Below, in pieces: positions 1 through 8,412 of a DNA stretch of 64,000 nucleotides (positions within the stretch are counted from its first letter, which is position 1; each line of letters begins with the position of its first letter). The translations under genes and the position numbers were made by a program. The stretch covers positions 436,380 through 500,379 of the forward strand of contig JARGPC010000002.1 of the NCBI GenBank assembly GCA_029212885.1, in the 5' to 3' direction. The stretch is from Coxiellaceae bacterium (GTDB taxonomy: Bacteria; Pseudomonadota; Gammaproteobacteria; Coxiellales; Coxiellaceae). Below the pieces are notes generated by a model. It did no database searches, was not told where the DNA came from, and saw nothing but the letters and a program-made list of their open reading frames with translations.

Positions 1-726
1 GTGATGCAGCGTTTAACACCGAAGACAAAGCAGACATCAGGTGCTTTATATCGTCGTTTATTTGAACCACGTTACTTGTTGATTACCATCGCATTAGCGG
101 GCAGCTGGTTTTTTATGGATATATCCTATTATGGCGTTGGATTATTTACGCCGGCATTGTTGAGTGCTTTCCATTTAGCAACTGCAAATGATTTTCTTAC
201 TGATATGGTGAGCATAGTAAAGAGCACAATGGTGGTGACGGCATTCGTTGCCATGGGGGCTTTGTTGTCGATTGCTGTGATAGATAAGATCCCACACGTC
301 CGTTTGCAGCGTATTGGTTTTTGCGGCGGTTTCGTTGCTTTGTTGTTGTTGGGGCTTAGTCAGCACTTTTCAGCTAGCTATTCCACGGCGTTGGTAGTGA
401 ATTGTTTTATTATTTATAACGTATTTATCAACTTTGGCCCTGGCATCACCACCTATCTGTTACCAACGGAATATTATTCAACCCATATTCGTGCGACGGG
501 GCACGGCATGGCGGCGGGGATTGGTAAAATGGGTGCGTTTACCGGCACGCTATTTTTGCCGTTATTACAAGAAAAGCTCGGCGTGCATCGCACGGTGTTG
601 TTGTTATCACTGACTTTATTGTTGGGTTATGGCTGTACGCATTTATTAAATAAATGTAAACCCGCAGAAGATTTATCAACAAGCGATGAAAGCACAGAAA
701 CTGATTGGTTGGAGACTAAAGCATGA
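1..726 (+). CDS. MFS transporter, C-terminal half (cut by window edge)
   Basis: The reading frame is open at base 1 and no start is visible, so this is the C-terminal ~240 residues of a longer protein. About six hydrophobic segments are visible, matching half of a 12-helix major facilitator. The stretch PTEYYSTHIRATGHG resembles the conserved loop of the sugar/phosphate:proton symporter branch of the superfamily (families containing PTEyfPt.iRatG). It would act in the inner membrane; the substrate cannot be read from this half. Its stop overlaps the next gene's start by 4 bp, so the two are probably co-translated. Family call is confident, substrate unknown. Confidence 0.8.
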   Translation: MMQRLTPKTKQTSGALYRRLFEPRYLLITIALAGSWFFMDISYYGVGLFTPALLSAFHLATANDFLTDMVSIVKSTMVVTAFVAMGALLSIAVIDKIPHVRLQRIGFCGGFVALLLLGLSQHFSASYSTALVVNCFIIYNVFINFGPGITTYLLPTEYYSTHIRATGHGMAAGIGKMGAFTGTLFLPLLQEKLGVHRTVLLLSLTLLLGYGCTHLLNKCKPAEDLSTSDESTETDWLETKA

Positions 727-1520
727 GAGATACATACGTCTTAAATGAAGCGCAAAAACAATCGTGGCAGGACCACGGTTATTTGGTGATACGTGATTAT
801 TTTACTGACCAACAGAAGCAGGACTTGCAACAATGGACTGAAGAAATGTCTGCTTGGCCCGAGCAGCCGGGTAAATGGTGGAAGTATTTTGAAAAAACTG
901 ATAGTGATAGTCGCCAGTTATGTCGTATTGAGCGCTTTTATGATTTCCATCAAGGCTGGCATGATTTAATCGATGCGCCCGCTATACATGATGTATTAGC
1001 TGAATTAATGGGTGAGCGGGCAGTGTTATTTAAAGAGAAATTAAATTTTAAATTACCGGGCGGTGGCGGATTTTTACCGCATCAAGATGCGCCGGCTTTT
1101 GTGGCTTATGGGCAGGATTATCATATTACGATGAGTGTTGCGTTGGATGTATCGTCAACTGCAAACGGATGTTTACACGTTGTTGAGGGTGGTCATCATA
1201 AACACGGTGTGTTACAACAAGCATTGGATGGCAGTGTATCAATCGATGTTTATAAAGATTTTAACTGGCTGCCTGTCTGCTGTGACGTGGGAGACATAGT
1301 GCTGTTTGATTCGTACATACCGCACTATTCAGAGAGGAACAGCAGCAACAGGCCCCGACGCGCGGCGTATATTACTTATAATAAAGCGTCGCAGGGCGAT
1401 CGACGGGCGGATTACTACCACGACAAGTTGGATAAGTTTCCGCCCGAATGTGAACGCGATCCAAGCAAGGATTATTCCAAGTATAAGCATGTGTATAATC
1501 TGGCGAACCCGATAGATTAA
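723..1520 (+). CDS. phytanoyl-CoA dioxygenase (PhyH)-family Fe(II)/2-oxoglutarate oxygenase
   Basis: 265 aa. Non-haem Fe(II)/2-oxoglutarate-dependent oxygenase of the PhyH family. The facial triad is visible: H120 and D122 in LPHQDAPAF and a distal H201 in SYIPHYSERN; R212 or R213 (NRPRRAAYITYN) would bind 2-oxoglutarate. Length is normal for bacterial PhyH proteins. The start ATG overlaps the upstream transporter stop (ATGA), which suggests the oxygenase acts on, or makes, something that transporter moves (inference). The 3' end overlaps the convergent gene at 1517 by 4 bp. PhyH substrates vary from fatty acyl-CoA to secondary metabolites, so the substrate is not assignable. Confidence 0.85.
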   Translation: MRDTYVLNEAQKQSWQDHGYLVIRDYFTDQQKQDLQQWTEEMSAWPEQPGKWWKYFEKTDSDSRQLCRIERFYDFHQGWHDLIDAPAIHDVLAELMGERAVLFKEKLNFKLPGGGGFLPHQDAPAFVAYGQDYHITMSVALDVSSTANGCLHVVEGGHHKHGVLQQALDGSVSIDVYKDFNWLPVCCDVGDIVLFDSYIPHYSERNSSNRPRRAAYITYNKASQGDRRADYYHDKLDKFPPECERDPSKDYSKYKHVYNLANPID

Positions 1521-3070
1521 TGTCCTGGCGCTCTCGGTTCTGATTTGGTCTCGGCTTCTGCAGAAATTTCAGTGGTTGTTTTAATATGGCTAGAATAGGT
1601 TTCAGCTAGCGCAGGGTCTATTGATTCGAGCAGTGAAGCAGTATTTGAAACGTCATGCCATTCATGATCTTCCGGGTTTATTGATGCGATTAATCTAGCA
1701 CCCACTTCGCTGTTAAGTACTGCAGAAATCAGTTCGATTTTGTCGGGCTGATTCATCGTTTTGTTGCTGATTCGTATGAAGACATGTAGCTCGCCAGGAA
1801 GCGTGATAAGTTTTTCCATGCTCGCAGGCTCAAGCATACTTTCTAATCTCTGCTTGACCACTTCGCGCTGTTCATCATTGGTGGCGAGGCTGCTCAGCCG
1901 ATCGAGCTTATGAATAGTGTCACTTAGTTGAGGGAACACACCTTCTGTAAAAATATATTCCCGTATTTCGTCTTTTATGTCGTTGTACTCATCGGGCAGT
2001 GTTCTCATAAGTTCAGGCGCGTAAAAACTGGCATTTTGAAAAATATTGTTAGGGTGAAAGGATCCTTCGCGCGCTTGCGCCAACTGCTCAGTGATGACGC
2101 GTCGAGCTTCTATAGGGTTCACATGATGCATGATGATGATATAACCCAGGTAATCCGCTTTTGCTATTTCATGCGGATCGTCAGTAGTAAAGGGCGGAAT
2201 ATCGAGTTCGTCCAGATTTACCGGCCCTTTTGCTATTAACTGGTCACTGGTTTTTCCATCGGGGCCGAGGGACTCTGTAATATCGCGGTAATACATTTTG
2301 AGCACTAGGTTGCGCTGCATGTAGCCATGAACCAAATAATTTGTAACTGAGATACGTCCAGCAGATTCACTGAATAGAGTAATCAGGCGATGAGTAAAGA
2401 GGTGGCTGTATAAATCATGCTTAAGCTCTAAAGATGTAAATCTTTTTTCTAGAAAATCTGCGCTGTTTTCTGCAAACGCGGCATGGACGCTGTCGACATA
2501 GTGACGAAACTTGCGTGGGTTGAGCTCAATCAGTGCAGTGAGCCCATTAATATCCCCAATTTTTTTTGGCATTATTAATCCCATGCCTGGTGATGCGCTT
2601 TTGCCGGGGTCATAACTCATTAAGCGGTCACCATCGTTATATACCAGTGTGGCATGATTATCCTTGATGGCTAGGTAGCATTGATTACCTTTGGGTGGAG
2701 TCATAGGTGCTATTGGTAAGCTCGGGCTAGCTATACTTTTAATATAATCAAATAAGGCCGTTGTTGATTCGTGTTTTTCCGTTGCTTCTAAAATGGTCGT
2801 GTTGCCTAAGTTCTCGCTAGCAAAGCCGAGCAGCTTAACAGGGTCAGCTAGGTAGGTTTCGAGATCGACTATTTGGTTATAGATATCCATTTCTACAACC
2901 ACCTGCAATTCAGCTAATGTCCCTGGTGGGATATATGTGGCTTTGTTGTATTCATGCAGGGCCATGTGCATTAATACATTTGCAACGCAACTGCTTGTAA
3001 ATAGTTGCTTGCTGCCGTGGCTTTTAAGCCAACCTGCCATGGAGTCATCTGGAATGAACATACGCGACAT
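1517..3070 (-). CDS. orphan effector-like protein with papain-like Q-C-H-D residues
   Basis: 517 aa, no recognised family. The N-terminal ~190 residues carry a possible papain-like arrangement: Q22, then C28 in FTSSCVANVL (Q-x5-C as in papain), H139 in KDNHATLVYNDGD and D154 in LMSYDPGK. H and D are 15 apart; papain's H and N are 16 apart. The remaining ~320 residues look helical and soluble, with no signal peptide. The ATG at 3070 has GAGG 6-9 bases upstream. A perfect TATAAT and an 11-bp-period CTTAAT-type direct repeat lie upstream (see 3115-3147), the arrangement of PmrA-controlled Dot/Icm effectors. Seen: residues and promoter. Inferred: secreted cysteine protease or related hydrolase. 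Confidence 0.6.
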   Translation of the reverse strand: MSRMFIPDDSMAGWLKSHGSKQLFTSSCVANVLMHMALHEYNKATYIPPGTLAELQVVVEMDIYNQIVDLETYLADPVKLLGFASENLGNTTILEATEKHESTTALFDYIKSIASPSLPIAPMTPPKGNQCYLAIKDNHATLVYNDGDRLMSYDPGKSASPGMGLIMPKKIGDINGLTALIELNPRKFRHYVDSVHAAFAENSADFLEKRFTSLELKHDLYSHLFTHRLITLFSESAGRISVTNYLVHGYMQRNLVLKMYYRDITESLGPDGKTSDQLIAKGPVNLDELDIPPFTTDDPHEIAKADYLGYIIIMHHVNPIEARRVITEQLAQAREGSFHPNNIFQNASFYAPELMRTLPDEYNDIKDEIREYIFTEGVFPQLSDTIHKLDRLSSLATNDEQREVVKQRLESMLEPASMEKLITLPGELHVFIRISNKTMNQPDKIELISAVLNSEVGARLIASINPEDHEWHDVSNTASLLESIDPALAETYSSHIKTTTEISAEAETKSEPRAPGH

Positions 3071-3114
3071 GTTTTACCTCTTTGAACTTTTGTTATATAT
3101 CCTATATAATTAGT

Positions 3115-3147
3115 ATTATAGGTTATATGGGTTAAGACAATATTAAG
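3115..3147 (-). promoter_or_regulatory. PmrA-like box plus -10 for the gene at 1517-3070
   Basis: Read on the minus strand, 3147-3128 is CTTAATATT-GT-CTTAACCCA: two half-sites with an 11-bp period. After 7 bp follows TATAAT at 3120-3115. The known Legionella/Coxiella PmrA box is cTTAATatT-N2-cTTAATatT placed just upstream of the -10, so both sequence and position fit. The start codon lies about 40 bp past the predicted transcription start. Confidence 0.7.
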
Positions 3148-3193
3148 AATGCGGTATGAGAGAAAAAATACTCATCTTTTCACCGTGATTTGT

Positions 3194-3207
3194 GTATAAT
3201 CGCGGCC
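3194..3207 (+). promoter_or_regulatory. -10 element very close to the hflX start codon
   Basis: TATAAT at 3194-3199 is followed by only 8 bases before the ATG at 3208, so transcription would start at or just before the start codon. No Shine-Dalgarno sequence is present. The -35 region is weak. A leaderless or near-leaderless hflX mRNA is possible. Confidence 0.35.
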
Positions 3208-4491
3208 ATGAGAACATCCAAAGATTCATTTATTGATCGCCACCGCGGTGGTGAGCGTGCCTTACTGATGTATGTCGATTGCGATAATGGCGACGACTAC
3301 GAAGAATTTCTGAGCTTGGCTTTTTCGTCAGGCGTAAAAGTCATTGACGTGATGAAGGTTAAACGCAAGCGTTTAGAGGCGACCTACCTCATTGGTACGG
3401 GTAAAGTCGACGAGTTGGTTGACCGAGTGCATCAGAATGAAATCGAAGTGATCATCACTAACCGTACGTTAACACCGGCGCAAGGGCGTAATTTAGAAAA
3501 GCGTTGCGGTTGTCGGGTGTTAGATCGTACGGAGTTAATTCTCGATATCTTTGCCAGCCGTGCGCGCAGTTATGAAGGCCGCTTGCAGGTTGAGCTAGCG
3601 CAATTGCAACATCTATCCAGCCGTTTGGTGCGAGGTTGGACTCACTTGGAACGCCAAAAGGGTGGTATTGGTTTGCGTGGCCCGGGTGAAACGCAATTGG
3701 AAACTGATCGACGTTTATTAGCGATGCGCATTAAGTCGTTAAAGAAGCATTTGGAAAAAGTCGTTAAACAACGTGAACAAAGCCGACGAGGCCGTAAGCG
3801 GGCGCAGGTGCCGACGGTATCATTGGTTGGTTATACCAATGCGGGCAAGTCATCACTGTTTAATCGCTTAACCGATGCCAGTGTTTATGCCAAAGATCAA
3901 TTATTCGCCACGCTAGATCCTACGTTACGTCGCGTTAAGCTCGCACCCTATGGTGATGTGATTTTAGCCGATACGGTAGGTTTTGTGCGCGACTTGCCAC
4001 ACTCTGTAGTGGCGGCGTTCCGTGCAACACTCGAAGAAGTGTGCCAGGCTGATTTATTATTACACGTTGTAGATGCCTTTGATGATCAGCGTGACGATAT
4101 GATGGCAGCTGTTAATGACGTACTGAAAGAAATCGATGCTAATGATATCCCTCAACTTCAAGTGTATAACAAAATTGATTGCCGCGATGGTTTTGAGCCG
4201 CGCGTTGATGTTGACGAAAGTGGTAAACCGTTAAGGGTTTGGGTGTCTGCTTTGACCGGTGATGGTTTTGATTTATTGCAGCAAGCGATTATCGATCGTT
4301 TGGCGGTTGAGATGATTCGTACAACTATTACGTTAGCGCCGGAGCAGGCGCGTGTTCGTGCATTATTATATCAGCGTGGTGCAATATTAAACGAACAAGT
4401 GACAGAGCTGGGGCATTGGCAAATCGAAATCGAAGTCGAACAAGAATTACTTGACCAGCTAATGCACAATACGCGCGCTAATGACGATTAA
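3208..4491 (+). CDS. hflX: ribosome-associated GTPase HflX
   Basis: 427 aa from ATG 3208. HflX binds the ribosome and splits stalled 70S ribosomes under stress. The N-terminal HflX domain (DRHRGGERALLMYVD, then a Lys/Arg-rich helix) is followed by the G domain: P-loop GYTNAGKSSLFN, G3 DTVGFVRDLP and G4 NKID. An in-frame TTG lies 18 bases upstream, but ATG 3208 fits the family N-terminus better. In many gammaproteobacteria hfq sits directly upstream of hflX; here an opposing orphan gene occupies that place. hflK and hflC follow in the same direction after 88 bp. Confidence 0.97.
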   Translation: MRTSKDSFIDRHRGGERALLMYVDCDNGDDYEEFLSLAFSSGVKVIDVMKVKRKRLEATYLIGTGKVDELVDRVHQNEIEVIITNRTLTPAQGRNLEKRCGCRVLDRTELILDIFASRARSYEGRLQVELAQLQHLSSRLVRGWTHLERQKGGIGLRGPGETQLETDRRLLAMRIKSLKKHLEKVVKQREQSRRGRKRAQVPTVSLVGYTNAGKSSLFNRLTDASVYAKDQLFATLDPTLRRVKLAPYGDVILADTVGFVRDLPHSVVAAFRATLEEVCQADLLLHVVDAFDDQRDDMMAAVNDVLKEIDANDIPQLQVYNKIDCRDGFEPRVDVDESGKPLRVWVSALTGDGFDLLQQAIIDRLAVEMIRTTITLAPEQARVRALLYQRGAILNEQVTELGHWQIEIEVEQELLDQLMHNTRANDD

Positions 4492-4579
4492 TAACAGCAA
4501 TTGTTAACTGGTGTTTGAATGGCCTTGCCGTTTAGCGTAAAATCATCTTTTCTTAGGTATTTTTTGGAGTGTCAGCCTG

Positions 4580-5776
4580 ATGGCTTGGAATGATGATAAT
4601 AAAGATAAAGATCCATGGAGCGGTCGTGGCAGCAACGATCAAAACCCACCCGATTTAAGTAAAATATTTGGCAATATATTTAAAAAAGCCAAAGCAAAAG
4701 CCGGTGGTTCAGGCGGCTCGGAAGGGGGCGATAGTGATAACAATCGTGGATTGGCTATTATCATTAGCTTTGTCGTGATTGTAATTGTTGCCTTGTGGTT
4801 CTTGTCCGGTATATTTGTTGTACCGCCAACAGATCAAGCAGTGGTGTTACGCTTCGGCAAGTACACTGAAACAGTTGGTCCAGGTATGCACTGGATACCG
4901 CAGATGATCCAATCTAAATATGAAGTGAATGTTCAACAAATTAATTCGTTTGATTATCAGTCAGAAATGCTGACCGAGGATGAAAACATTGTATCGGCGA
5001 CTATCGCTGTGCAATATCGTATTGGTAAGCCTGAACAGTTCTTGTTTAATGTGGTTGACCCTATTAACACCTTAAAAGAAGCAACGTCGAGTGCTTTGCG
5101 TCAGGTGGTGGGTGAAACAACACTGGATGATATCTTAACTATTGGTCGTCAAAAAGTGCGTGATGAAGTCCAGCAGCAGTTAACACAGATACTGACAAGC
5201 TATAAAACTGGCATCGAGGTAACTGACGTCAACTTACAACCTGCTAAACCACCTGCAGAGGTGACGGCTGCATTTGATGATGCGATTAAAGCGCGTGAAG
5301 ATGAGCAGAAGTATATTAATCAGGCAGAAGCCTATGCACGTCAAGTCGAGTCAAAGGTAAAAGGGCAGGTGGCACGAATCCAGCAAGATGCCAAAGCTTA
5401 TCAGCAGGAAGTTGTGTTTCAGTCGCAAGGTAAAACAGCACGCTATGAAGCACTATTGGTGCCATACAAGTCTGCACCGGCGGTGACGCGTGAGCGGATG
5501 TATTTTGATGCTATTAGCCAAATTTTAGCGAATACGGTTAATGTGTTTGATGAAACTAACGGCCGCAACATTTTATATTTGCCGATAGATGGCAAGCATA
5601 GTGTAAAAGCGAATAATGGAACGCAAGTGCCTTATCGAACTAATGTCACAGCTAGCACAACGACAAGCCACATCAATGGATCATCAACAGCTCGCACTGC
5701 CGCCTTTGCTGCAGACAGTGGTGATTTATTCCCTAACCGGCCTAGCAGCCCGAATCCATACGGAGATCTCAACTAA
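4580..5776 (+). CDS. hflK: FtsH protease modulator HflK
   Basis: 398 aa SPFH/prohibitin-family protein. With HflC it forms a large periplasmic cage around FtsH and modulates degradation of membrane proteins. The N-terminus is a Gly/Asn/Asp-rich cytosolic tail, then one membrane helix (about residues 58-80, LAIIISFVVIVIVALWF), then the SPFH domain starting VPPTDQAVVLRFGKY and a coiled-coil region. The C-terminal tail is Ser/Thr-rich. Start ATG 4580 has TTGGAG upstream. Its TAA overlaps the hflC ATG by one base, so the pair is translationally coupled, as is usual. Confidence 0.97.
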   Translation: MAWNDDNKDKDPWSGRGSNDQNPPDLSKIFGNIFKKAKAKAGGSGGSEGGDSDNNRGLAIIISFVVIVIVALWFLSGIFVVPPTDQAVVLRFGKYTETVGPGMHWIPQMIQSKYEVNVQQINSFDYQSEMLTEDENIVSATIAVQYRIGKPEQFLFNVVDPINTLKEATSSALRQVVGETTLDDILTIGRQKVRDEVQQQLTQILTSYKTGIEVTDVNLQPAKPPAEVTAAFDDAIKAREDEQKYINQAEAYARQVESKVKGQVARIQQDAKAYQQEVVFQSQGKTARYEALLVPYKSAPAVTRERMYFDAISQILANTVNVFDETNGRNILYLPIDGKHSVKANNGTQVPYRTNVTASTTTSHINGSSTARTAAFAADSGDLFPNRPSSPNPYGDLN

Positions 5777-6693
5777 TGTCGGCAGTTAAAACATTTTTTA
5801 TATTTCTCGCGTTTATCGTTCTAGTCTTGCTCTATTCGAGTTTGTATACGGTGTATGAAGGTCAACATGCATTGGTATTACGGTTAGGTAAGTTGGTTAC
5901 TGATAAGCAAGGTGCTGCCGAGGTGTATGGCCCAGGTTTACACGGCAAGCCACCTTTTATTACTACGGTTCGTGACTTTGATACGCGTTTACAAACATTA
6001 GATGTTGAATCTAAGCGGGTGTTAACGGCTGAGCAAAAATACGTGTTAGTCGATTACTATGCTAAGTGGAAAATTGATGACTTGGCACTGTACTACAAGC
6101 GTACCATGGGTAATGCCGGTACAGCGCAAGTGTTGTTATCACAAAAAATTAATGACGTATTACGCGCAGCGTTTGGTAAGCGTACGATTAGTGAAGTGGT
6201 GTCTGGTGAACGCAGTAATATTATGACTATGCTTAAAGATGTAGCCAACAAAAGTGCTGCAAAATTAGGTATTGCCGTGACTGATGTGCGTATTAAAGGT
6301 ATCGAATTGCCGAAAGAAGTGCGAAATTCTGTTTTCCAACGAATGAGCACGGAGCGTGAACAGGTAGCAACTAAGCATAGATCGCAAGGTAGAGCGCAAG
6401 CTGAAGCTATTCGCGCTAATGCTGATGCTGATGTCACAGTGACAATGGCGAAAGCGAAAACTAATGCTGAAAGAACACGTGCTAAGGGTGATGCAACTGC
6501 TGCGGATGTTTACGCCAAAGCATATAATAAAGACCCTGAGTTCTACGCTTTTTATCGTAGCCTTATTGCCTATAAAGATGTGTTTAGTCAGAAAGGTGAT
6601 GTGATGTTGCTTAATCCGAAGAGTCACTTCTTTAAGTACTTCGATAGCTTGAAGCAACAGAAGGTGTCTTCGGTAGCACATACCGCGTCTTAA
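5776..6693 (+). CDS. hflC: FtsH protease modulator HflC
   Basis: 305 aa SPFH-domain partner of HflK. One N-terminal membrane anchor (residues ~5-22) is followed by the SPFH domain (TVYEGQHALVLRLGKL), and an Ala-rich heptad region (QAEAIRANADADVT) that forms the coiled coil. The TAATG overlap with hflK indicates coupled translation and matched stoichiometry. A palindromic repeat begins 7 bp after the stop and could protect or end the hflKC mRNA (inference). Confidence 0.97.
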   Translation: MSAVKTFFIFLAFIVLVLLYSSLYTVYEGQHALVLRLGKLVTDKQGAAEVYGPGLHGKPPFITTVRDFDTRLQTLDVESKRVLTAEQKYVLVDYYAKWKIDDLALYYKRTMGNAGTAQVLLSQKINDVLRAAFGKRTISEVVSGERSNIMTMLKDVANKSAAKLGIAVTDVRIKGIELPKEVRNSVFQRMSTEREQVATKHRSQGRAQAEAIRANADADVTVTMAKAKTNAERTRAKGDATAADVYAKAYNKDPEFYAFYRSLIAYKDVFSQKGDVMLLNPKSHFFKYFDSLKQQKVSSVAHTAS

Positions 6694-6699
6694 GATTTA

Positions 6700-6747
6700 T
6701 CATCCCGGCCGAGAGTTTGTCATCCCGGACCCCGAGCCGGGATCCAG
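6700..6747. repeat. dispersed palindromic repeat, GTCATCCCGG type
   Basis: A half unit TCATCCCGGCCGAGAGTTTG is followed directly by a complete dyad in which TCATCCCGG pairs with CCGGGATCCAG across ACCCCGAG. Related copies in this window are at 8281-8346, 42109-42145, 51496-51542 and, distantly, 63808-63834. Such elements are usually extragenic, form stem-loops and sit at gene 3' ends. Confidence 0.8.
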
Positions 6748-6838
6748 TCAAACAGCCTTACAGCGTAATCCTAATGCTTAACATTTGAGAGTGCCATGCA
6801 GGTAATTTATAAGGTGTCAAAGCAGATGATAAAACAAC

Positions 6839-6917
6839 TAACTGGCCAGGAAGAGCAAGCCCTTCCTGGAGGAGACATAGTGTGGGAGTTCCAGTTAGAA
6901 GGTTGTTAACCAACCTT
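6839..6917 (+). ncRNA. candidate structured RNA or leader upstream of prpC
   Basis: Three perfect stems nest in 79 bases. TAACTGG (6839-6845) pairs with CCAGTTA (6891-6897). Inside it CCAGGAAG (6846-6853) pairs with CTTCCTGG (6862-6869). AAGGTTG (6899-6905) then pairs with CAACCTT (6911-6917). I recognise no Rfam family. It could be a small RNA, a degraded mobile element, or part of a leader. It lies upstream of the predicted prpC promoter, so a prpC riboswitch is unlikely. Strand is uncertain because stems are symmetric. Confidence 0.35.
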
Positions 6918-7072
6918 GAGTGCATGATATAAAAGCCTTCGACCATAGACAAATTTTTTATTTGTGTTTCTATATATCAATCACGATGATAGTAGTGCAA
7001 GTCTCTCGGCTTTGATTGTGCTGTTGGATTATTGGACACGTTGTCATTTGTTTTTGCACGGCAAAGTCTATG

Positions 7073-7100
7073 TTGCTGTTGTAAACTGATTCGGTATAAT
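7073..7100 (+). promoter_or_regulatory. predicted sigma-70 promoter of prpC
   Basis: TTGCTG at 7073-7078, a 16-bp spacer, then a perfect TATAAT at 7095-7100. The predicted start near 7107 gives a ~50-base leader before the AAAGGAG and ATG of prpC. The rest of the 466-bp gap (6694-7159) holds the repeat and structured segment listed separately; between 6920 and 7070 I see only AT-rich sequence. Confidence 0.5.
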
Positions 7101-7159
7101 GGCGTTACTTATTATTTAGCGCTTGATGCGCGGATTCATATTTTAAAGGAGCGTCAGGA

Positions 7160-8278
7160 ATGGGCAATAAAAAACCAGGTGGTTTGGCAGGGATAACAGC
7201 GGGTGAAACCGCAATAGCAACAGTCGGCAAAGAAGGGCATGGTTTAACTTATCGTGGTTATTCCATTAATGATTTGGCTGATCACTCCACATTTGAAGAG
7301 GTGGCGTTTTTATTGGTATACGGACACTTACCTACTCATGAAGAATTAGATAGCTATAAGGCCAAATTAAAAAGCTTGCGTGGTTTACCAGACACAATTA
7401 AAACTGTTTTAGAATTGATTCCAGCCGATGCGCATCCGATGGATGTAATGCGAACAGGTTGTTCGATGTTGGGTACGATTGAGCAAGAAAATGATAAGCA
7501 CGATCAAAATATGATTGCGGATCGTTTGATTGCTAGTTTTCCCTCGATGTTAACTTATTGGTATCAGTTTCATAAAGGCAATAAAATTGATACGGAAACG
7601 GATGATGATAGTATTGCAGGCCATTTCTTGCATCTATTACACGGCGAAAAACCGGATGAATTAATTCGACGTGCGGTTGATGTATCACTAATTCTTTATG
7701 CTGAACATGAATTTAATGCATCGACATTTGCGGCGCGTGTAACAGTCGCAACGCGTTCAGATTTATATTCTGCGATTACTTCAGCAATTGGTACTTTACG
7801 TGGCCCATTGCACGGTGGCGCGAATGAAGCGGCATTAGGCCTGATTGAAATGTTTAAAACACCGGATGAAGCCGAAACTGGCTTAAAGCAAATGCTAAAA
7901 GATAAAGCATTGGTGATGGGCTTTGGGCATCGCGTATATACTGTGTCTGATCCACGTTCAGATATTATCAAGTCATGGGCGAAGAAGTTGTCGGATCATG
8001 TGGGTGATGAGTGGATGTATAACGTTTCAGAGCGTATTGAGAAAGTGATGTGGGATGAGAAGAAGTTATTCCCCAATTTAGATTTTTATAGCGCATCGGC
8101 TTATCATTTTTGTGGTATTCCAACGGATATGTTCACACCGGTGTTTGTGATGTCACGTACATCCGGTTGGGTGGCGCATATCTTTGAGCAGCGTGCGAAT
8201 AATCGCTTGATTCGCCCGGGTGCTGATTACACAGGCCCAGATGAACGTGAATTTGTGGCTTTAGATGACAGAACGTAG
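7160..8278 (+). CDS. prpC: 2-methylcitrate synthase
   Basis: 372 aa. Condenses propionyl-CoA with oxaloacetate to 2-methylcitrate, the entry step of the methylcitrate cycle that detoxifies propionyl-CoA. Citrate-synthase fold with H218 (RGPLHGGANEA), H257 (MGFGHRVYTV) and D308 (FPNLDFYSA) as catalytic residues. The short N-terminus (KPGGLAGITAGETAI) and C-terminus RPGADYTGP are typical of the methylcitrate branch rather than GltA. AAAGGAG lies 9-15 bases before the ATG. prpD follows. prpB (methylisocitrate lyase) is not next to it and must lie outside the window or be absent. Confidence 0.93.
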   Translation: MGNKKPGGLAGITAGETAIATVGKEGHGLTYRGYSINDLADHSTFEEVAFLLVYGHLPTHEELDSYKAKLKSLRGLPDTIKTVLELIPADAHPMDVMRTGCSMLGTIEQENDKHDQNMIADRLIASFPSMLTYWYQFHKGNKIDTETDDDSIAGHFLHLLHGEKPDELIRRAVDVSLILYAEHEFNASTFAARVTVATRSDLYSAITSAIGTLRGPLHGGANEAALGLIEMFKTPDEAETGLKQMLKDKALVMGFGHRVYTVSDPRSDIIKSWAKKLSDHVGDEWMYNVSERIEKVMWDEKKLFPNLDFYSASAYHFCGIPTDMFTPVFVMSRTSGWVAHIFEQRANNRLIRPGADYTGPDEREFVALDDRT

Positions 8279-8280
8279 TG

Positions 8281-8346
8281 TCAACCCGGCTGAGAGTTGT
8301 CATCCCGGCTGAGAGTTGTCATCCCGGCCCCCGAGCCGGGATCCAG
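8281..8346. repeat. GTCATCCCGG repeat with two extra tandem half units
   Basis: Two tandem 19-bp units, TCAACCCGGCTGAGAGTTG (8281-8299) and TCATCCCGGCTGAGAGTTG (8300-8318), precede the complete dyad 8319-8346, where TCATCCCGG pairs with CCGGGATCCAG. It sits two bases after the prpC stop, between prpC and prpD. Confidence 0.85.
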
Positions 8347-8412
8347 AATAATAATACATATACCCCAGATGATTGCTACGCAATCTCGGGAACACAAACG
8401 TAGGAGTAGATA

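Noticed and set aside
6758..6952. 64-codon minus-strand open frame upstream of prpC
   Set aside because: It lies across the nested stems, has no ribosome site and a composition unlike real proteins here; the structured-RNA reading explains the region better.
8281..8346. Short tandem units that could suggest a CRISPR array
   Set aside because: Units are adjacent without unique spacers and end in a palindrome found elsewhere in the window; this is the dispersed repeat.
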